64,000 nt of DNA from Strix aluco. Its lineage: Eukaryota > Chordata > Aves > Strigiformes > Strigidae. Below the pieces are notes generated by a model. That model worked only from the letters and a program-made list of their open reading frames with translations. It was not told the origin of the DNA and did no database searches. A program made the position numbers and the translations under genes. Shown piece after piece: positions 25,930-37,732 of the stretch; position 1 is the stretch's first letter; every line of letters starts with the position of its first letter. Where the stretch lies: positions 26,477,716-26,541,715 of the forward strand of contig NC_133934.1 of the NCBI RefSeq assembly GCF_031877795.1, given 5' to 3'.

Positions 25930-28900
25930 AGGAGAAGAGTCACGTGAGCTATTCTGCAAACATTTATTTTTACATAACTTCTATCCTTCTTCTCACCCAC
26001 CCCGTTTTTGTTTTTTTTTTTAATTAAGGAATTAAATTTCTACTTCAGAAATCAAATTCTGGCTGAGGGAAGAGTTATCTTCTGTAGGAATACAAACTCA
26101 AAGATTGTGGACAAAGTAATATTAACTGGAGACACAGATACTCCAAGCAGCCAAGTTAAACATCTTTAAGCAGTATTAAGGTAAATCCATTAAAAAAAAA
26201 AAGGGAAAAGCTAACACTTTTTATTTCCCTCAATGGTAAATGAAACCTAAAGCTGGCAACAGAATGTGGAAGGCTCCTTAGGAAGAGGAAGGGTTATAGC
26301 ATGGAGGAACTGAATCAACTTTTATGAAAATGGTTTCTGCAGGAACTAGATGAGGGCTCTTTTCATCTCTCCTTTCTGAAGGAAGGAAGGAAAAACCCAT
26401 GATAATTTGGGGCTTTGATTGTATATATTAATGGTCCAAAATAAAATTCTGAGTAATGATAAAAACTATACCTTAATTTCCTGGAAAGATAACTTATTTC
26501 ATATTTCCTGCAGGCAGGCATGAATTTTTAATGCACCCTAATTTCTCAGGCATTTTCCTACAGTATTTATTATTGTATATTCAGTATGTTACTGCAAGTA
26601 AAAATAAGTCTTTAAAACTGACAAAGTTAAACATGTCTTTCTTGCTACACCAGAATGTTCTTCAAACCAAAAGTTTAGCTGGAAATTGTTTGTGCAAATC
26701 AATATCTAATCTAATCTTTTTTAACTATAGATCCTCAAAGACAATTTGAGCATAGAAGAAAGGAAATTACAATTTGCTGAGTAGTCTTAGGCTGTATATA
26801 ATCAGAAACATTAAAAGCGACTGACATTTCCTTGTTTTTATGGCCCAATTCTGGTAATAATACTATTTTAATATGATTTATAATATAAGCAAGAACATAG
26901 TATTTTTACTTTGAGAAGGCAACATTGTAGAAACTAAAATGGAAAATCTGCTGTTAAAGCATTCAACGAGGACCAGACTAAACACTTGAGCCAAACAGCA
27001 CAGATTACATGCTGTATGTTCAAGCCACTCTAAGTAAAACTAAGCCAACTGTAGATTTAAGGAGAGACAAAGGAATGGGAAAAAAACCCCAAAACAATAG
27101 CAGATAATAGGTGATTATTGTGTTACGTTTGAAAAAATTTTGTGAAAACTCAAAAAAAAAGGACACACATACTTGAAAGAACCTCTCTTACAGTGATTAT
27201 AATTATCTAGATATCAAAATCCCTCCTATTTAAAGTGTTAACTGTGGTAGCGAGAAATCTGCCAGTACCCAAATTAGTCTGGCATTTTCATGGTGTCAAA
27301 TACTGTAATATGTACAACTGGCAAAGAACAACATAGTTTCATGCATCAAGTGCCAGCAGCAACACCCCACTAGCAGTGCAGTTTAATGGAGGCTATCAGA
27401 CTCGAGCGTACTGAAAACCTCTCTCTTCCTCTTTTCTGGCAACCTTAAAAATATAAAGACACAGTCATTAGACTGGAATTTACATGACCTATTTTTCCAA
27501 ACCTATGATTAACACATTACTAGCATCACACCCTTAAAGAATTTTTTTTTTTTTCTCTGATACTTGTCCAGACACTGAATGCATGAAGTAAGGAAACAGT
27601 TCCTGGTACATCCATGAAACCATCACTTGACACCACATGCGCACACAACTTCTGATCAAGGCTTTTCCTTCAGATTTCTGGACATGTACAATATCAGTGT
27701 ATTGAATAATTATTTATTTTCCTTTTGTGAGTCATGGCAAGAGACAGCCTTTTGAAACTTACCAGCACATCCTGTGGATGACTATGTATACACTTTACAT
27801 ATTGTATTAGAAATGTAGATGTTTGTCCTTGTTTATTTAAATATACTACAAGATAAGCACTAAAATAGCAAAGTGACAGGCAAACTAGCAATGCCTAAAT
27901 CAATTTAATTCCTAAAACATTAAATGCTTTGAATACAAATTTCAAAATTTCTAACATTACTTTTATTGCAAAATACATATAAAACGTATTTGCCTTTCCG
28001 TTGCTGTGCTACCACTTTGGGACTGTGATCCCTACAAGCTCTAGAGAAATTACTCTGAGCACCCTTCTGCAGTTTTCAGAAGGCAACTATAGTGAACTAC
28101 CCATGCATAATTAGTTCACCTTAGAACTAGCTATTTTTGAATTTGCTTATTCTTTATTGGCATTAAAACTAGAGTTACATCTCTAATAATGCAAACAGGT
28201 CAGTCCTGGTGGCAGAGGGAAGGACTCTCCAGGCCCCAGAAGGAAGCAGCAGTGGGAGAGCAAGTGACTGAGACACAAAGCTGGCCGTGACTTCTTGGTC
28301 TTTCTTTCGAAGCATAAGTAGCGCTTTAGTAGTCTGCTGAAGGCCACTTCTCGTTTCTTTGAAGGAAAGTGAAGGACAAATGATGGTGGGGGATGCCACC
28401 TCGACCTTGAATGGGGTGAATCACAATGTGAGGGACCTTCGGCCTGGGAGACAACCTTACTCCCCTCGGGGGAAAATGCTTCTCCCCTTTCACAGGAGTG
28501 TTACTGCTTCTGTTCCCTAGGAAGATCACAGTGGGGCACCTCCAGCCAACGTCCTCCTGAGGCATTGTGCCCTGATGGGAGGTGGCTGAATACAGATGGC
28601 AGGGAGGTTATCTCGAGTCAATGGTGCACCCATCTTCTTCTGGGAATCAGATGAACAAGCAGAAAGAAGTGGAGACCCTGCCTGTTATCTTGCTTGGACA
28701 GGCAGGGAGGCAGAGCTGACAAGGAAGCTTATAGCTATGTAATGAAGTCCTATCAGTAATGGGTAAACTTCATCAGTAATTTTCCAACTATATTTTAATG
28801 CCCGTTTGTTGACCGTGAAATTTCTCAGAACAATAAACATCTATAAGATTACAAAAAAGTTTCCCAGTAGAACCTCCTCATCTTGAATGGGGTTTTTTGG

Positions 28901-29667
28901 GGTTTTTTTTTGTTTGTTTTTTTAAGAGCTTTTCCCCTTGTTGATAAATTAAAAACTCTTGTTCAGGTGGATTCACAGCAGTTCTAACTTAAGAGCTGCT
29001 ATCATCATCTCAGTCTGTCAGGAGCATGTCTCTCTTCCCTTTCATCTTTCCATAATCTTCCATTGTCCATCCCTGTCAAATGTCCGTTGCTTGTTGCAGA
29101 TAATGAAGCCTTCTCCTAACCAGTTGCTCCTCTGTTCTCCTGTTGCAGCTCATACCCTCCACTGCTATCAGAGATGCCAGATCCCACCAGCCTCTCCTCA
29201 GCTTCCTTAAAAACTCTTCATCTCTTGTCTGCTTCTTACATGCCGTTTCTCCTCCGGCATCAGCCCGCAGATCCACTGCATCATTCTGGCCTGTAGGAGC
29301 CTTCTCTTCTGCGGCGACTTTAGGAATTGCTTAGTAGAACAGGGCAGCAGCACCAGGAATTAAACATTCATCCTTTCTGTTACAAATTTGAAACCTGTCA
29401 CTACACGGCTACTAGCTTTCACTACACTCTGTTATCTCCCAATTGTTTGCTGAACTCGCCTACGCCCTGTAACCAGCAATGTGCCCTCTACAGGCAAGGC
29501 CTGTCTTTTCACACCGGTTTTCCCACACCGGTAGAGCACAGTTACCCTTTGCGAAGGTGAACACGTGAAGCTGTATCGGCACCCAAGTTTTATCGGTAAC
29601 CACTGGAAAAGTTGGCGAAAGCAGCCTCCCGGGGAGGAGAGCTGCCCTCAGCTGGCAGGAGGCGGTA

Positions 29668-29679
29668 CCCCCCCCCCCC
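29668..29679. repeat. C12 homopolymer
   Basis: Twelve consecutive C bases lie at the left edge of the N4BP2 CpG island. Confidence 0.85.
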
Positions 29680-29953
29680 GCTCCTGCGGTTCTTCTTTTC
29701 CTCCTGCAGTGACCCTTCGCGCGGGGCAGGTGCCGGCGAGTCTCCGCAGGACGTCGGAGGCCCGAGGCCGGATGCAGGCCCCGCCAGCAACCGCCTCCCG
29801 CCCGCCCCAGCTGCCCGCGGCACCCGAGGCCGGGAGCGGCCGCCGCCCCCGCCCACCGCAGGCCCGGCCTCCGGGGCGGCCCCTCGCGACGCGGCGGCGG
29901 CGGCGGGCGCGGCCGGGCGAGGCGGGAGCCGGCCGGGGCGGCGCTGCGGGCCC

Positions 29954-30084
29954 CGGGCGGGCAGGGGGAGGGGGGTGGCGCGGAGCCTCCTCCCGGGCTG
30001 TCCTTCCCCGGCCGGACGGAGAGCGGCACTGTGTCCCCGCGGCGCACGCTCCGCCGGAGCCTCCCCCTCTCCCCGGCCGCCGCC
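29954..30084 (+). repeat. Promoter block shared with the PDS5A island (N4BP2 copy)
   Basis: This is the reverse complement of 12296-12427, with two mismatches in the core. Homology resumes after a deletion of about 17 bases on the left side (to about 29934) and again on the right (to about 30100). It ends about 60 bases before the donor at 30145. No known mobile element signature was seen in it: no poly-A tail, no terminal repeats and no CR1 tail. Confidence 0.93.
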
Positions 30085-30145
30085 GAGCAGCTCCCCACGC
30101 CCTGCGTCCGCCGCCGGCGGAAGCGAGCGAGCCGAGCGGCGGGAG
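29954..30145 (+). other. N4BP2: Probable N4BP2 non-coding first exon (5' end undetermined)
   Basis: The plus strand carries the donor GGGAG|GTAAAGG at 30145/30146 inside the CpG island. The next well-supported exon is the ATG exon with acceptor at 43212/43213. The transcription start cannot be read from sequence. The start given is only the left edge of the shared block. Other GT sites in the island, such as CCGT|GTAAGC near 30794, could also serve as donors. Confidence 0.45.
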
Positions 30146-30250
30146 GTAAAGGCCGGCGGGCTCTGGCGCGGAGCGGCGGGACCGGGGAGGAGCCTCGCCC
30201 TCCCCCTGCTCCCGATAGGGTGCGGGGGCCCGCGCTGTTCGCCGCGGCCC

Positions 30251-30316
30251 CCCGCCATCTCGGGGGCGGGAAGGCGGCCCGTCCCCGCTATCTCGGGGGC
30301 GGAGAGGCGGCCGGTC
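30251..30316 (+). repeat. 33-bp tandem duplication with a YY1-like site
   Basis: Two 33-bp units start at 30251 and 30284 and differ at a few positions. Each contains the core ATCTCGGGGGCGG followed by GGCGGCC. The first unit has CCGCCATCTCGG, close to the YY1 consensus (GCCGCCATNTT). The second has CGCTATCTCGG, which breaks the invariant CCAT core. The pair lies just downstream of the proposed first-exon donor. Confidence 0.8.
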
Positions 30317-33300
30317 TCTGCGGCGGCTGAGGGCAGCTTCCCCCCGCTGGCCAGCAGGCGGGCGTGCGGGAGCCCCCCCGGCCGCCTCCCCGTATCGCGG
30401 CGGGCCCGGTGGCGCTGAGGGGCCCGTCCCCAGGGCGTCACTGGAGAGGAGTTGCCTGCGGGTGGGAGGGGAGGTGGCGGGGCGGGTGCTGCGCGGAGGG
30501 CCCGCCCGCCAGCCGGGGGCCCGGCCAAGGGTCACGGGTCCCCGCTAGCGGCTCCCCTGCGCGGGGAAGGGGCCGGGGGAGCGTTGTCGCTAGCAGCGGG
30601 GGGGCCTCTCGGGCTGAGGCCGCCGCTCGGGCCTGCCCTGCCCTGCCCGGGGGCCTTCCTGTGGGCCTCGCGGCTGGAGCTGCCGCTGGGTCGCCGCTCC
30701 CCGCCGCTGTGGTGAACGCTACGGGCGCTCCTCAGCGTGAGGCGCCGGCTGCCCGCCCTGCCCCTCTGGTGGCTCTTCCTCGCCCGTCACCGTGTAAGCG
30801 CGCTCGGCGGCGGCCCAGGTGCCCGGCCTTCCTGTCAGAAACACCGGCTCCTGCCCCCCGCGGCCCCGGGGAGGGCCCCGGCCTGTCCTGCCGGCAGCGG
30901 CGGCCTGTGTGGCGGCACCGATCGCTGGAGGAAGTGGGTGGAAACGCTTCGACTGTTTGTCCTGAGCAAACTATGCGTAGTGCCTGTGAACTTTAAAAAG
31001 CATCTCGCAAAGCATAGAGCCCCGCAAGATAAATTCACCCCGTGCGAAATGAAATAAAAAGATTTTTAGTAATTTAAGGGGATGTTCGTTTTGAACAGTC
31101 GAGAGCTGCTGAAACGTGTACATCGTGTGGTTATATAAAGTTGTGACTTTTCGTAGTGTAGTACTCCCACGTGCTTTGGACACGGTCTGCAGTTTGCTGA
31201 TCAAGTGCCATGAGATCAGAGGGCCTTCGGAGGAGCCTGACTTCAAAGGAGAGGAAAAACCCCTATATTCACTATTACTTTTCTTAATTCTTACTCCAAA
31301 TAACTGATAACGGTTTGACTCTTAAGAGACACTTAAAATGTTTTTATACAGTGTCTTGACAAAGTTTAGTATGCATCTGGAGTCTTTCGGTAGGATGTTG
31401 CAGTGAAAGATGAGAATAATTCATATAGGACTTAGGCAAAAAACCTCCAAAAGTATTTTGGATATTTCAGGTAAAGCAAAAGAACAGAATCAGGTTGCTC
31501 TTCATCCATTTTGCCTTCACTGGAATAAAAGCCTTAGGTAATATGTCTTGGGATATGATTGGAGAACCAAAGGTTGAGATATAAACCTGAAGCTAATTAC
31601 AAAAGTGCAGAAAAGTTTAAGAATGGTATACATTTGTAATCATGAGTGTTTTAGCCCTGATTCATCCGGGGTACAGTCACCATGAGTAGGGTGGTGCTTG
31701 CTTGTGTCATGTGTTTGCAGCACTTTCAATTTGCAGTAGTTTGTGTGCCTAGATGATGTGAAGAGCTTGTGAAGGAAATTTAACAGTATCAAAGCACATC
31801 TTAAAAATCCAGTAATTTATTCTTTATAGGTTTTCTTCTGTTGTGTTTTGGTTTTGTTTTTAACTGTGGAGTTGCCCTGATTTTTTGTGGTCCTGTTTAT
31901 ACTTTGTGGTATTTTTAAGAACTCTCCCCCTGTTGTATTAATGCATTTCAGCTGGGGAATACACTGATGTAGAGGGAAGTGAGGTTCTTGATGTACCAAT
32001 GTGAAAGTGCAATAGTACCTGACAAAAATGTTAGCCGAGGCATGGTGTTAGGAAATATCCATGGTATACTTACAGCTGTTTCAGCTTTATGGTGTAGGTG
32101 GATTGTCACCTGTGATTTTGTCTGTTTTACAAAAGAGAATTATGTTATCTTGAATTAGTGTATGAACATGTTGTAATAGGGACTTTAGGGGGTTGTAGTT
32201 CTGTGGTGTTGCATGGTCTCTTGCCTTTCACTCCTATTTGTGTACTGATTTGTAGTCTATGCTAAATGGCTGATGTAATCAGTCTAATTATTATTTTAAA
32301 TAGAGTTCTTCTGTGTGTGAATTTAGCTCTGGTAAAAGTTCCTGAATTATTAATCCTTGAGTTTTAGGAAGTTGCTGCCTTTGTTTTTCTTACAGAGGCT
32401 CTGCTACTATAAAAATGTCAGTAGGGCATTAATTAGCTGACAGTTACACTGCCTTTCTGAATTAAGTAAGGCCGTACATTGATACTTTCTCCTGAACCCA
32501 GCTGTGGGTAGGGAAGAGGTTAAGTTTTCCAGCTGTTTCTTCTCAAGACTCCACTGGGGATTTTCGATCTACCAGTGTCTTGGTTTATGTAACTGATCTG
32601 TGTTCCATCTGAAAAATTGCCTGTGTTAACTCAAATGACCATTTAAAACTATTTGAATGGACCTGGCTGATGTTTTTTACAGTCATATAAGGTGAACTCA
32701 TGTGAACTACTTTCTGAACGTAAATGACAGGTTTAAGTCTCTATCAAGTAAGTAATGACAGTCATTTGATGGCTGTAAGCTTTTCATTGATGTACCTAGA
32801 TCAGGATGAGGTCATCTGGCTGTGGTTTACATTAAGCTGAAAGTAGTTTTTATCTTTTTAATAGCTGTGTAATGGCTGTATGTGTGCCATGTTCAGCTGG
32901 CCTAGTAGCTTCAGCAATGGAAATGCATCTGAACATACAAAGTAGATACAATTGTCCTGATAGGTCTGTGTAATGTAGTTTCCAGCCTAGGACCTGATAC
33001 GTGATTTTATTTTTTTTCCCCAGAAAATATTTAGGATGTCTACATGAATAAGCTGTTCTCATTCCTGTCTTGCTTTCTTCATGTGGTTTGGTTTCTTGCT
33101 TTTTTTTTTAAGTCATAATTGTATGATGCATCTTGAATCAGTGTGAGTTGGCTAAGTGTATTGTGTGTCACTATAGTATGTTCCTGTTTCGGAAATTCTG
33201 GAGTGGTTCTCATGTTGCTGTTGTATGTGGACCACAAGCAAAGTTCACAAACTGCTTTATGTCTCTTTCCAACCTGACTTCTCAGCTTCCTGATGTGGCT

Positions 33301-33534
33301 GCAACTGTTCTGAGTTCACTGGTTAATAGATAACACCTTGGTGAAAAATCTGGCTTATGTTCCAGCATACCTTGTGTGTTCCAGCAGTCATGATCGTCTC
33401 ATCAGCCTCCTGTTCTTGCACGTGCTTTCTGCAAACCTGAACACATCTTCATTTTATTTCTGTACTTGAGCCCACGCTGACGTTCAAAAATTTCTTGTGC
33501 TTCAGCTTTGTTCCAGTGTGCAACAAACCTTCAT

Positions 33535-33600
33535 TTAGAGTCACAGAACTGAAAATTGTATGAGGCTGTTAGAAGGGAAGTGGCAGCTGGAGATCACCAG
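33535..33600 (-). mobile_element. Possible diverged CR1 LINE 3' remnant
   Basis: The plus strand reads in sequence agagtcacagaactg, tagaagggaagtggc and tggagatcacc. These resemble the reverse complement of the CR1 3' end (ATCATAGAATGG...GGAAGGGAC...GGAGATCATC). The match is patchy and short, so this is tentative. Confidence 0.3.
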
Positions 33601-36600
33601 AGTGCAGCACTGTATGTATGCGTCACGGACTTGAAGGTCTTAAGCAGACCTTCAGGTAGAAAGAGATTATACTGCAGAACGTTGGTTAAACAGTGCTGCC
33701 TTTGAGTTGTTCTGTGTATCACTCACGAGGGAAAGGTGTGGAGCTGAGAAGCCTTTGTATGTGGAAGCACCAGAACCAAGGTCTGGTCACATTGCAGAAG
33801 CCTTGTTAGGTGTCTACATGGGTCTGAAGATTCGTGCTCTGGAGTCCAAGTCTTTGACAGCCACTTCCCTTTGTTCCCAGCCATGTTAGAGTTGCAGCAT
33901 CATCTGTAAGAAGAAAGTAAACCCGTCTTCTTTTGCATCAACAGCTAAAGCAAGCCAGGATTTGTGGAAGTAGCATTTGCATTTATTGCCAGCCCTGACT
34001 GCTGCCATTGCAGAAAACTCTAAATATTCTTTTAATGTTCTGCTTTTCCTTCTTCCATAATGCCACCTGCATGTGCCAGCCCATAATAATAAGCACCACC
34101 TGTGGTCTTCAGTAATACTCCTCTTCTACAGTATCTTCTAATCTTGATGGAACCAGTCCTTACCCTCGCTGCTGCCCTTCTGATGGCTTTCTAAGCACTA
34201 AAACAAATGCTTATCCTTTGGCCAGGTCTCAGTCACAGGAAGAAAAACCAACCAACCAAAATCCTTAAGAAACAAGAAACAGTAATATAGCAGAATACAG
34301 CAGTATTAAAATTAACCTCATTTGGAGAGTCTTGCACAAGCTTTATAATGTTGTATTTTCCTTTATCAGCCTCAACTATTCTGTGCATTAGACTATATCG
34401 TAGTTTCTTAGCCAGATATTGCCAGAGTTGCAATTTATAAAAGATTACAAGCTATTTCCAGCAACTCAGAGAGGCTCCAAGTCTTGAATTACAAGATCCA
34501 GGCACTGCTGTCTGTATGAAGGCTTTTCAGAGACGGGTATGAAAGTTCATCTGGAGAGGATGTGAAAGGAAATTCTGTTGTGCCGAGAAACTGTAATTCT
34601 GCAGAGATGTGTTACTTGTATTCACTGCCCTGCAGCCTGACTTTTGGACAGTCTCTGGAAGCGTGGTGTGGGCAAGTCTCTCCAAATACCCGCGTGTTTT
34701 ATAATGTGGAGCAGGAATACAATCTTAAGGAGTAGTACTGATGGCAGGTGTGAAACTGCAGAATCACCACCATAACCACAAGTCTGGTCTCCTTTGTTGT
34801 AGCCTTTTACATTACTCTGTGGGCTGGGCATAGGTCTCAGCAAAGCAGCTGAGCTGTGTGGAGTCTACACTGGGGGCCATCCAGGTAGCCTGAGAGCTCT
34901 GCCTCCTGGAAGATCTCCCCTCAAAGCTGAGTTCAGCATGGGTATGGTAACCCTTACTTCAGCGCACTCGAGCAGGGCTGTGAGCTGTATGGGAGGCTAC
35001 CAAAGAATGTAGGAGGGAAGCTATAAAAGGATCTGATATCTCTGAGCTCTCCTAGGGCTGGAAAGACATTTTACAGATACTCTTATTATTTTCTGGGGGG
35101 GAAAAAAACAGAACAAAACAACCCCTAAAACCCCATGCAACAACCATCTCCAGCTAAACAAGGAAAACAACTGCTTCTTGATTTTTCTAGCTTGTCAGGC
35201 TGCATATTTGCATGCTCCATAATCCCAAGGCTGCTTTCTTTTTTTGCCACATCCCAAGTTTTGACCTTCAGCACACAGTAAAAGGAAGGTGAGTACAAAA
35301 GCAGTTCTTACCAAGCAGACCTGGTGCTGGAGAATGTGCTTACTGGTGACTCTCTTCCTCCTACCTCACTGCTTTAATCATGTGCACCCAGCAGGAGATC
35401 TGCCTGTCTTTGAGAGTGCCATTCTGGGAACTTGTGCTCACCTGTACGGAGGGTCTCGAGTAAGAGCAGCTTCCCAGCTTAAAAGGAAACTCTTTGATGT
35501 CACCTGTCAAACACCAGTTGACTGCCACTGCAGGTTGACTTATCATGACATGGCATGTGGAGAAGAGCCTTTGAGTCCTTCCTAGTGAACAGGGCTCTGC
35601 TCTTCCTGAAAGTTGTATTTGCTTCCTAAACATCTACTTTGGATGTGTTTGTGCTGGTTTTGTAGTCTTGAACTGTGTGTATAGTTGATGGACAAAGTTT
35701 TTGTTTCGTACTCAAAGCTAGATTTATTTTTTGCAGCTGCCTCAAAAGAATCTGCTTGGTCCAGGCCATACACCAAGCTTAAAAATCACAAAAGTGGAAA
35801 AACACCCTAGCAGACAGATTGCATAAAGCAATCTGCTTTATTGAGACATATATGTCAGTGTCTTGCACTTTGACAGAAGTTGATGTGAAAAAGAGGACCT
35901 TAGTTAAAACTGTTGAAACAGCCAAAGCCTTTGGGACAACCAGTGGGAATAACACTGAGCAGGAGAGGGAAAAGAGTGGACAAGATGCTTGAAGTGTTTT
36001 TACAAGCACTTTGTCTCTAGCTGGGTATAGATTTTCACATTAAATAACAAAGCATTTAGGTGGCCTGTTCTGTTGCTAACTGCTGGCAGAAATGGAAGAA
36101 CACAAAAGGCTCCCAAACTGTCTCCTTTGCTACTCTTACGCGTATTGAGAAAAATCTGCAGGAAGGCATTTCCTATTTTTTTCTTCCATTTTTTACCTTC
36201 TGGTTTTTAGAGAGGGGACTCAAATGTTGTCCAGAAAGAAGAGTTTCTTGTTTATAAATACAAATAGGAAGTACGATGTTTGGGTCTCAGTTTGATTTCA
36301 TTGGCTGCTTTTTTCTCTTGTGCTTGTATTTAAATAACTTGCTCCATTTATGAGAATTCAAAGTGCAAGTGAGCAAATGTAGAAATAACCTCTATATTTT
36401 AATGCGTGTGTGTTAGTAGAGCCTGATTCAGAAAGCAGAAATCTGAGGAGTGAAAATAACGAAGCATTACACTGTTATCAGGTACACTTCAGCCTTTTTG
36501 TTCTGTTCTAGGCTGAATTTATATTCAGAGATGAAATGTTCTGTAAAATTGCTGAATGGCTTTTCAGCCTTTCCTGGTGTGGTTTTTGTGAAGCCGCATG

Positions 36601-37646
36601 TTTTGAGAGTGGGGTGAATAGCGTTCTCTGCCTGCAACCTGTTCTTTATTTACTTTGTAAATTTGGATTCTCATCATCATGTTCTTGCTTATGTGAAGTG
36701 CTCTGTTTGTTTTGATGGCAATTCTTAATGCTTTGGAACAGTGGAATGAGGTTAGATGCAAAATGGGAGACAGGTTCCTCCATCTCTTGTGAAGACTGCT
36801 ATAAAATAATTGAGCCATCAACCTGGCGTGTTAGGAGTGCAACAGAATATTTGTTCCAAATTCTGTACCAGATTTAGGTGTGTATGCTCAGTGTGGGGTT
36901 TTTTTTGGTTTGATGGTTAGCTTGTTTTTTTAAAAATTTATTTTAGTTTGATTGAAAGCACAAAGCTGTTGTCAGGAAAGTGAGCTCTAGGCTAATATGT
37001 ACAGGCTTTGAGTAGAGCCAACATCTTTGGTGTGTACACAGTGGATTAGGAGTTTGCAGCCACTTCGATGAACAGAAATGCAGTTTTTTAGCATTGGTAG
37101 GGCATTGCAAATTAGTATTGTAAGTAACGTCTTCTGATTTTGATGTACCAGGTTGTCTTTGCTTAATTCACCACATGACAGAACGAATCTTTTCTTGACC
37201 GGCATGGATATGTAGACCTTTTCAAGATGGTTAAGAACTGTGGTGAAGAACCAAGTGGAATGACAAGTGAGAAAACTTACTTTTATTCCGAACTAATTCT
37301 GCTGCCATTATGTTATTTCTTTACCTGATGTCAGTCAGAGAGATCAGTAGCTGAAATCAAGTAGGCATTCTTATCCTTAGGAAAACTTATATTTGAGCTC
37401 AACTTGGCATGTTGGGTACTTTGTCAGTAAAATGTTGGCTGTGCTTAATCTACTGAAAACAGTTATGTGTATTGCTCAGTGTTAAAACTTTGCTTAAAGT
37501 TGCATGGTCTGTGAGCAAAATACCAATTTTAATTTGTGTTCTGATCATTCCTTTGTCAGGAGGGAACATCCATTTCTGCTGACAGCTGATTTGTATGTTT
37601 GAAAGTATGGTTTCCTGACAGAAGAGTGCGTTATATTTTTTAACAG

Positions 37647-37732
37647 CAGATCTTTATGAAATATGCCATCAGTGGTGGTTTTGGAAAGATGAGAAGGGAC
37701 CCACTGCAGGGCAACTCAATGAAGCTGAAAAT
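37647..37732 (+). other. N4BP2: Candidate untranslated exon of N4BP2
   Basis: An acceptor with a pyrimidine-rich tract (ttatattttttaacag) ends at 37646, and a donor GAAAAT|GTAAGT follows at 37732/37733. They bound an 86-base segment on the coding strand of N4BP2. It holds an ATG at 37656 whose frame stays open to the donor. This rests on splice consensus alone, and such pairs also arise by chance. Confidence 0.25.

Larger units (their letters stand above)
12900..29600. other. Intergenic region between divergent PDS5A and N4BP2
   Basis: About 16.7 kb of mostly AT-rich DNA lies between the two CpG islands. I found no chain of exons, no conserved protein segment and no tRNA or rRNA. Open frames are short and scattered, as chance predicts. 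It holds simple repeats, listed separately, and a GC-richer patch at about 28170-28740 of unknown origin. Enhancers or long non-coding RNAs cannot be excluded from sequence alone. Confidence 0.7.
29620..30930. promoter_or_regulatory. N4BP2: CpG island / probable promoter of N4BP2
   Basis: A second sharp CpG-rich block lies here, with dense CpG, GC boxes and no TATA box. It is 12.3 kb upstream of the exon carrying the N4BP2 start codon and is the only CpG island on the 5' side of that gene in the window. It holds the inverted copy of the PDS5A promoter block, a good splice donor at 30145/30146 on the plus strand and a 33-bp tandem duplication. Assignment to N4BP2 rests on position, strand of the donor and synteny. 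No transcript data are available. The edges are approximate. Confidence 0.75.

Noticed and set aside
12900-29600. Bidirectional promoter shared directly by PDS5A and N4BP2
   Set aside because: The two CpG islands are about 17 kb apart, far more than the roughly 1 kb of a true bidirectional promoter. The link is a duplicated block instead.
12348-30031. Shared peptide starting SPRRTLRRSLPLSP in both islands
   Set aside because: It starts at GTG in both copies, not ATG, and diverges just after the duplicated DNA. It is better explained as a side effect of DNA duplication.
29590-30528. Several 200-300 codon frames on both strands of the N4BP2 CpG island
   Set aside because: Same compositional artefact. 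Their peptide similarity to frames in the PDS5A island is caused by the duplicated DNA block, not by a shared protein.
35018-35030. TATAAAAG motif suggesting an LTR or promoter
   Set aside because: No paired long terminal repeat, primer-binding site or polypurine tract was found nearby. TATA-like strings are common in AT-rich DNA.
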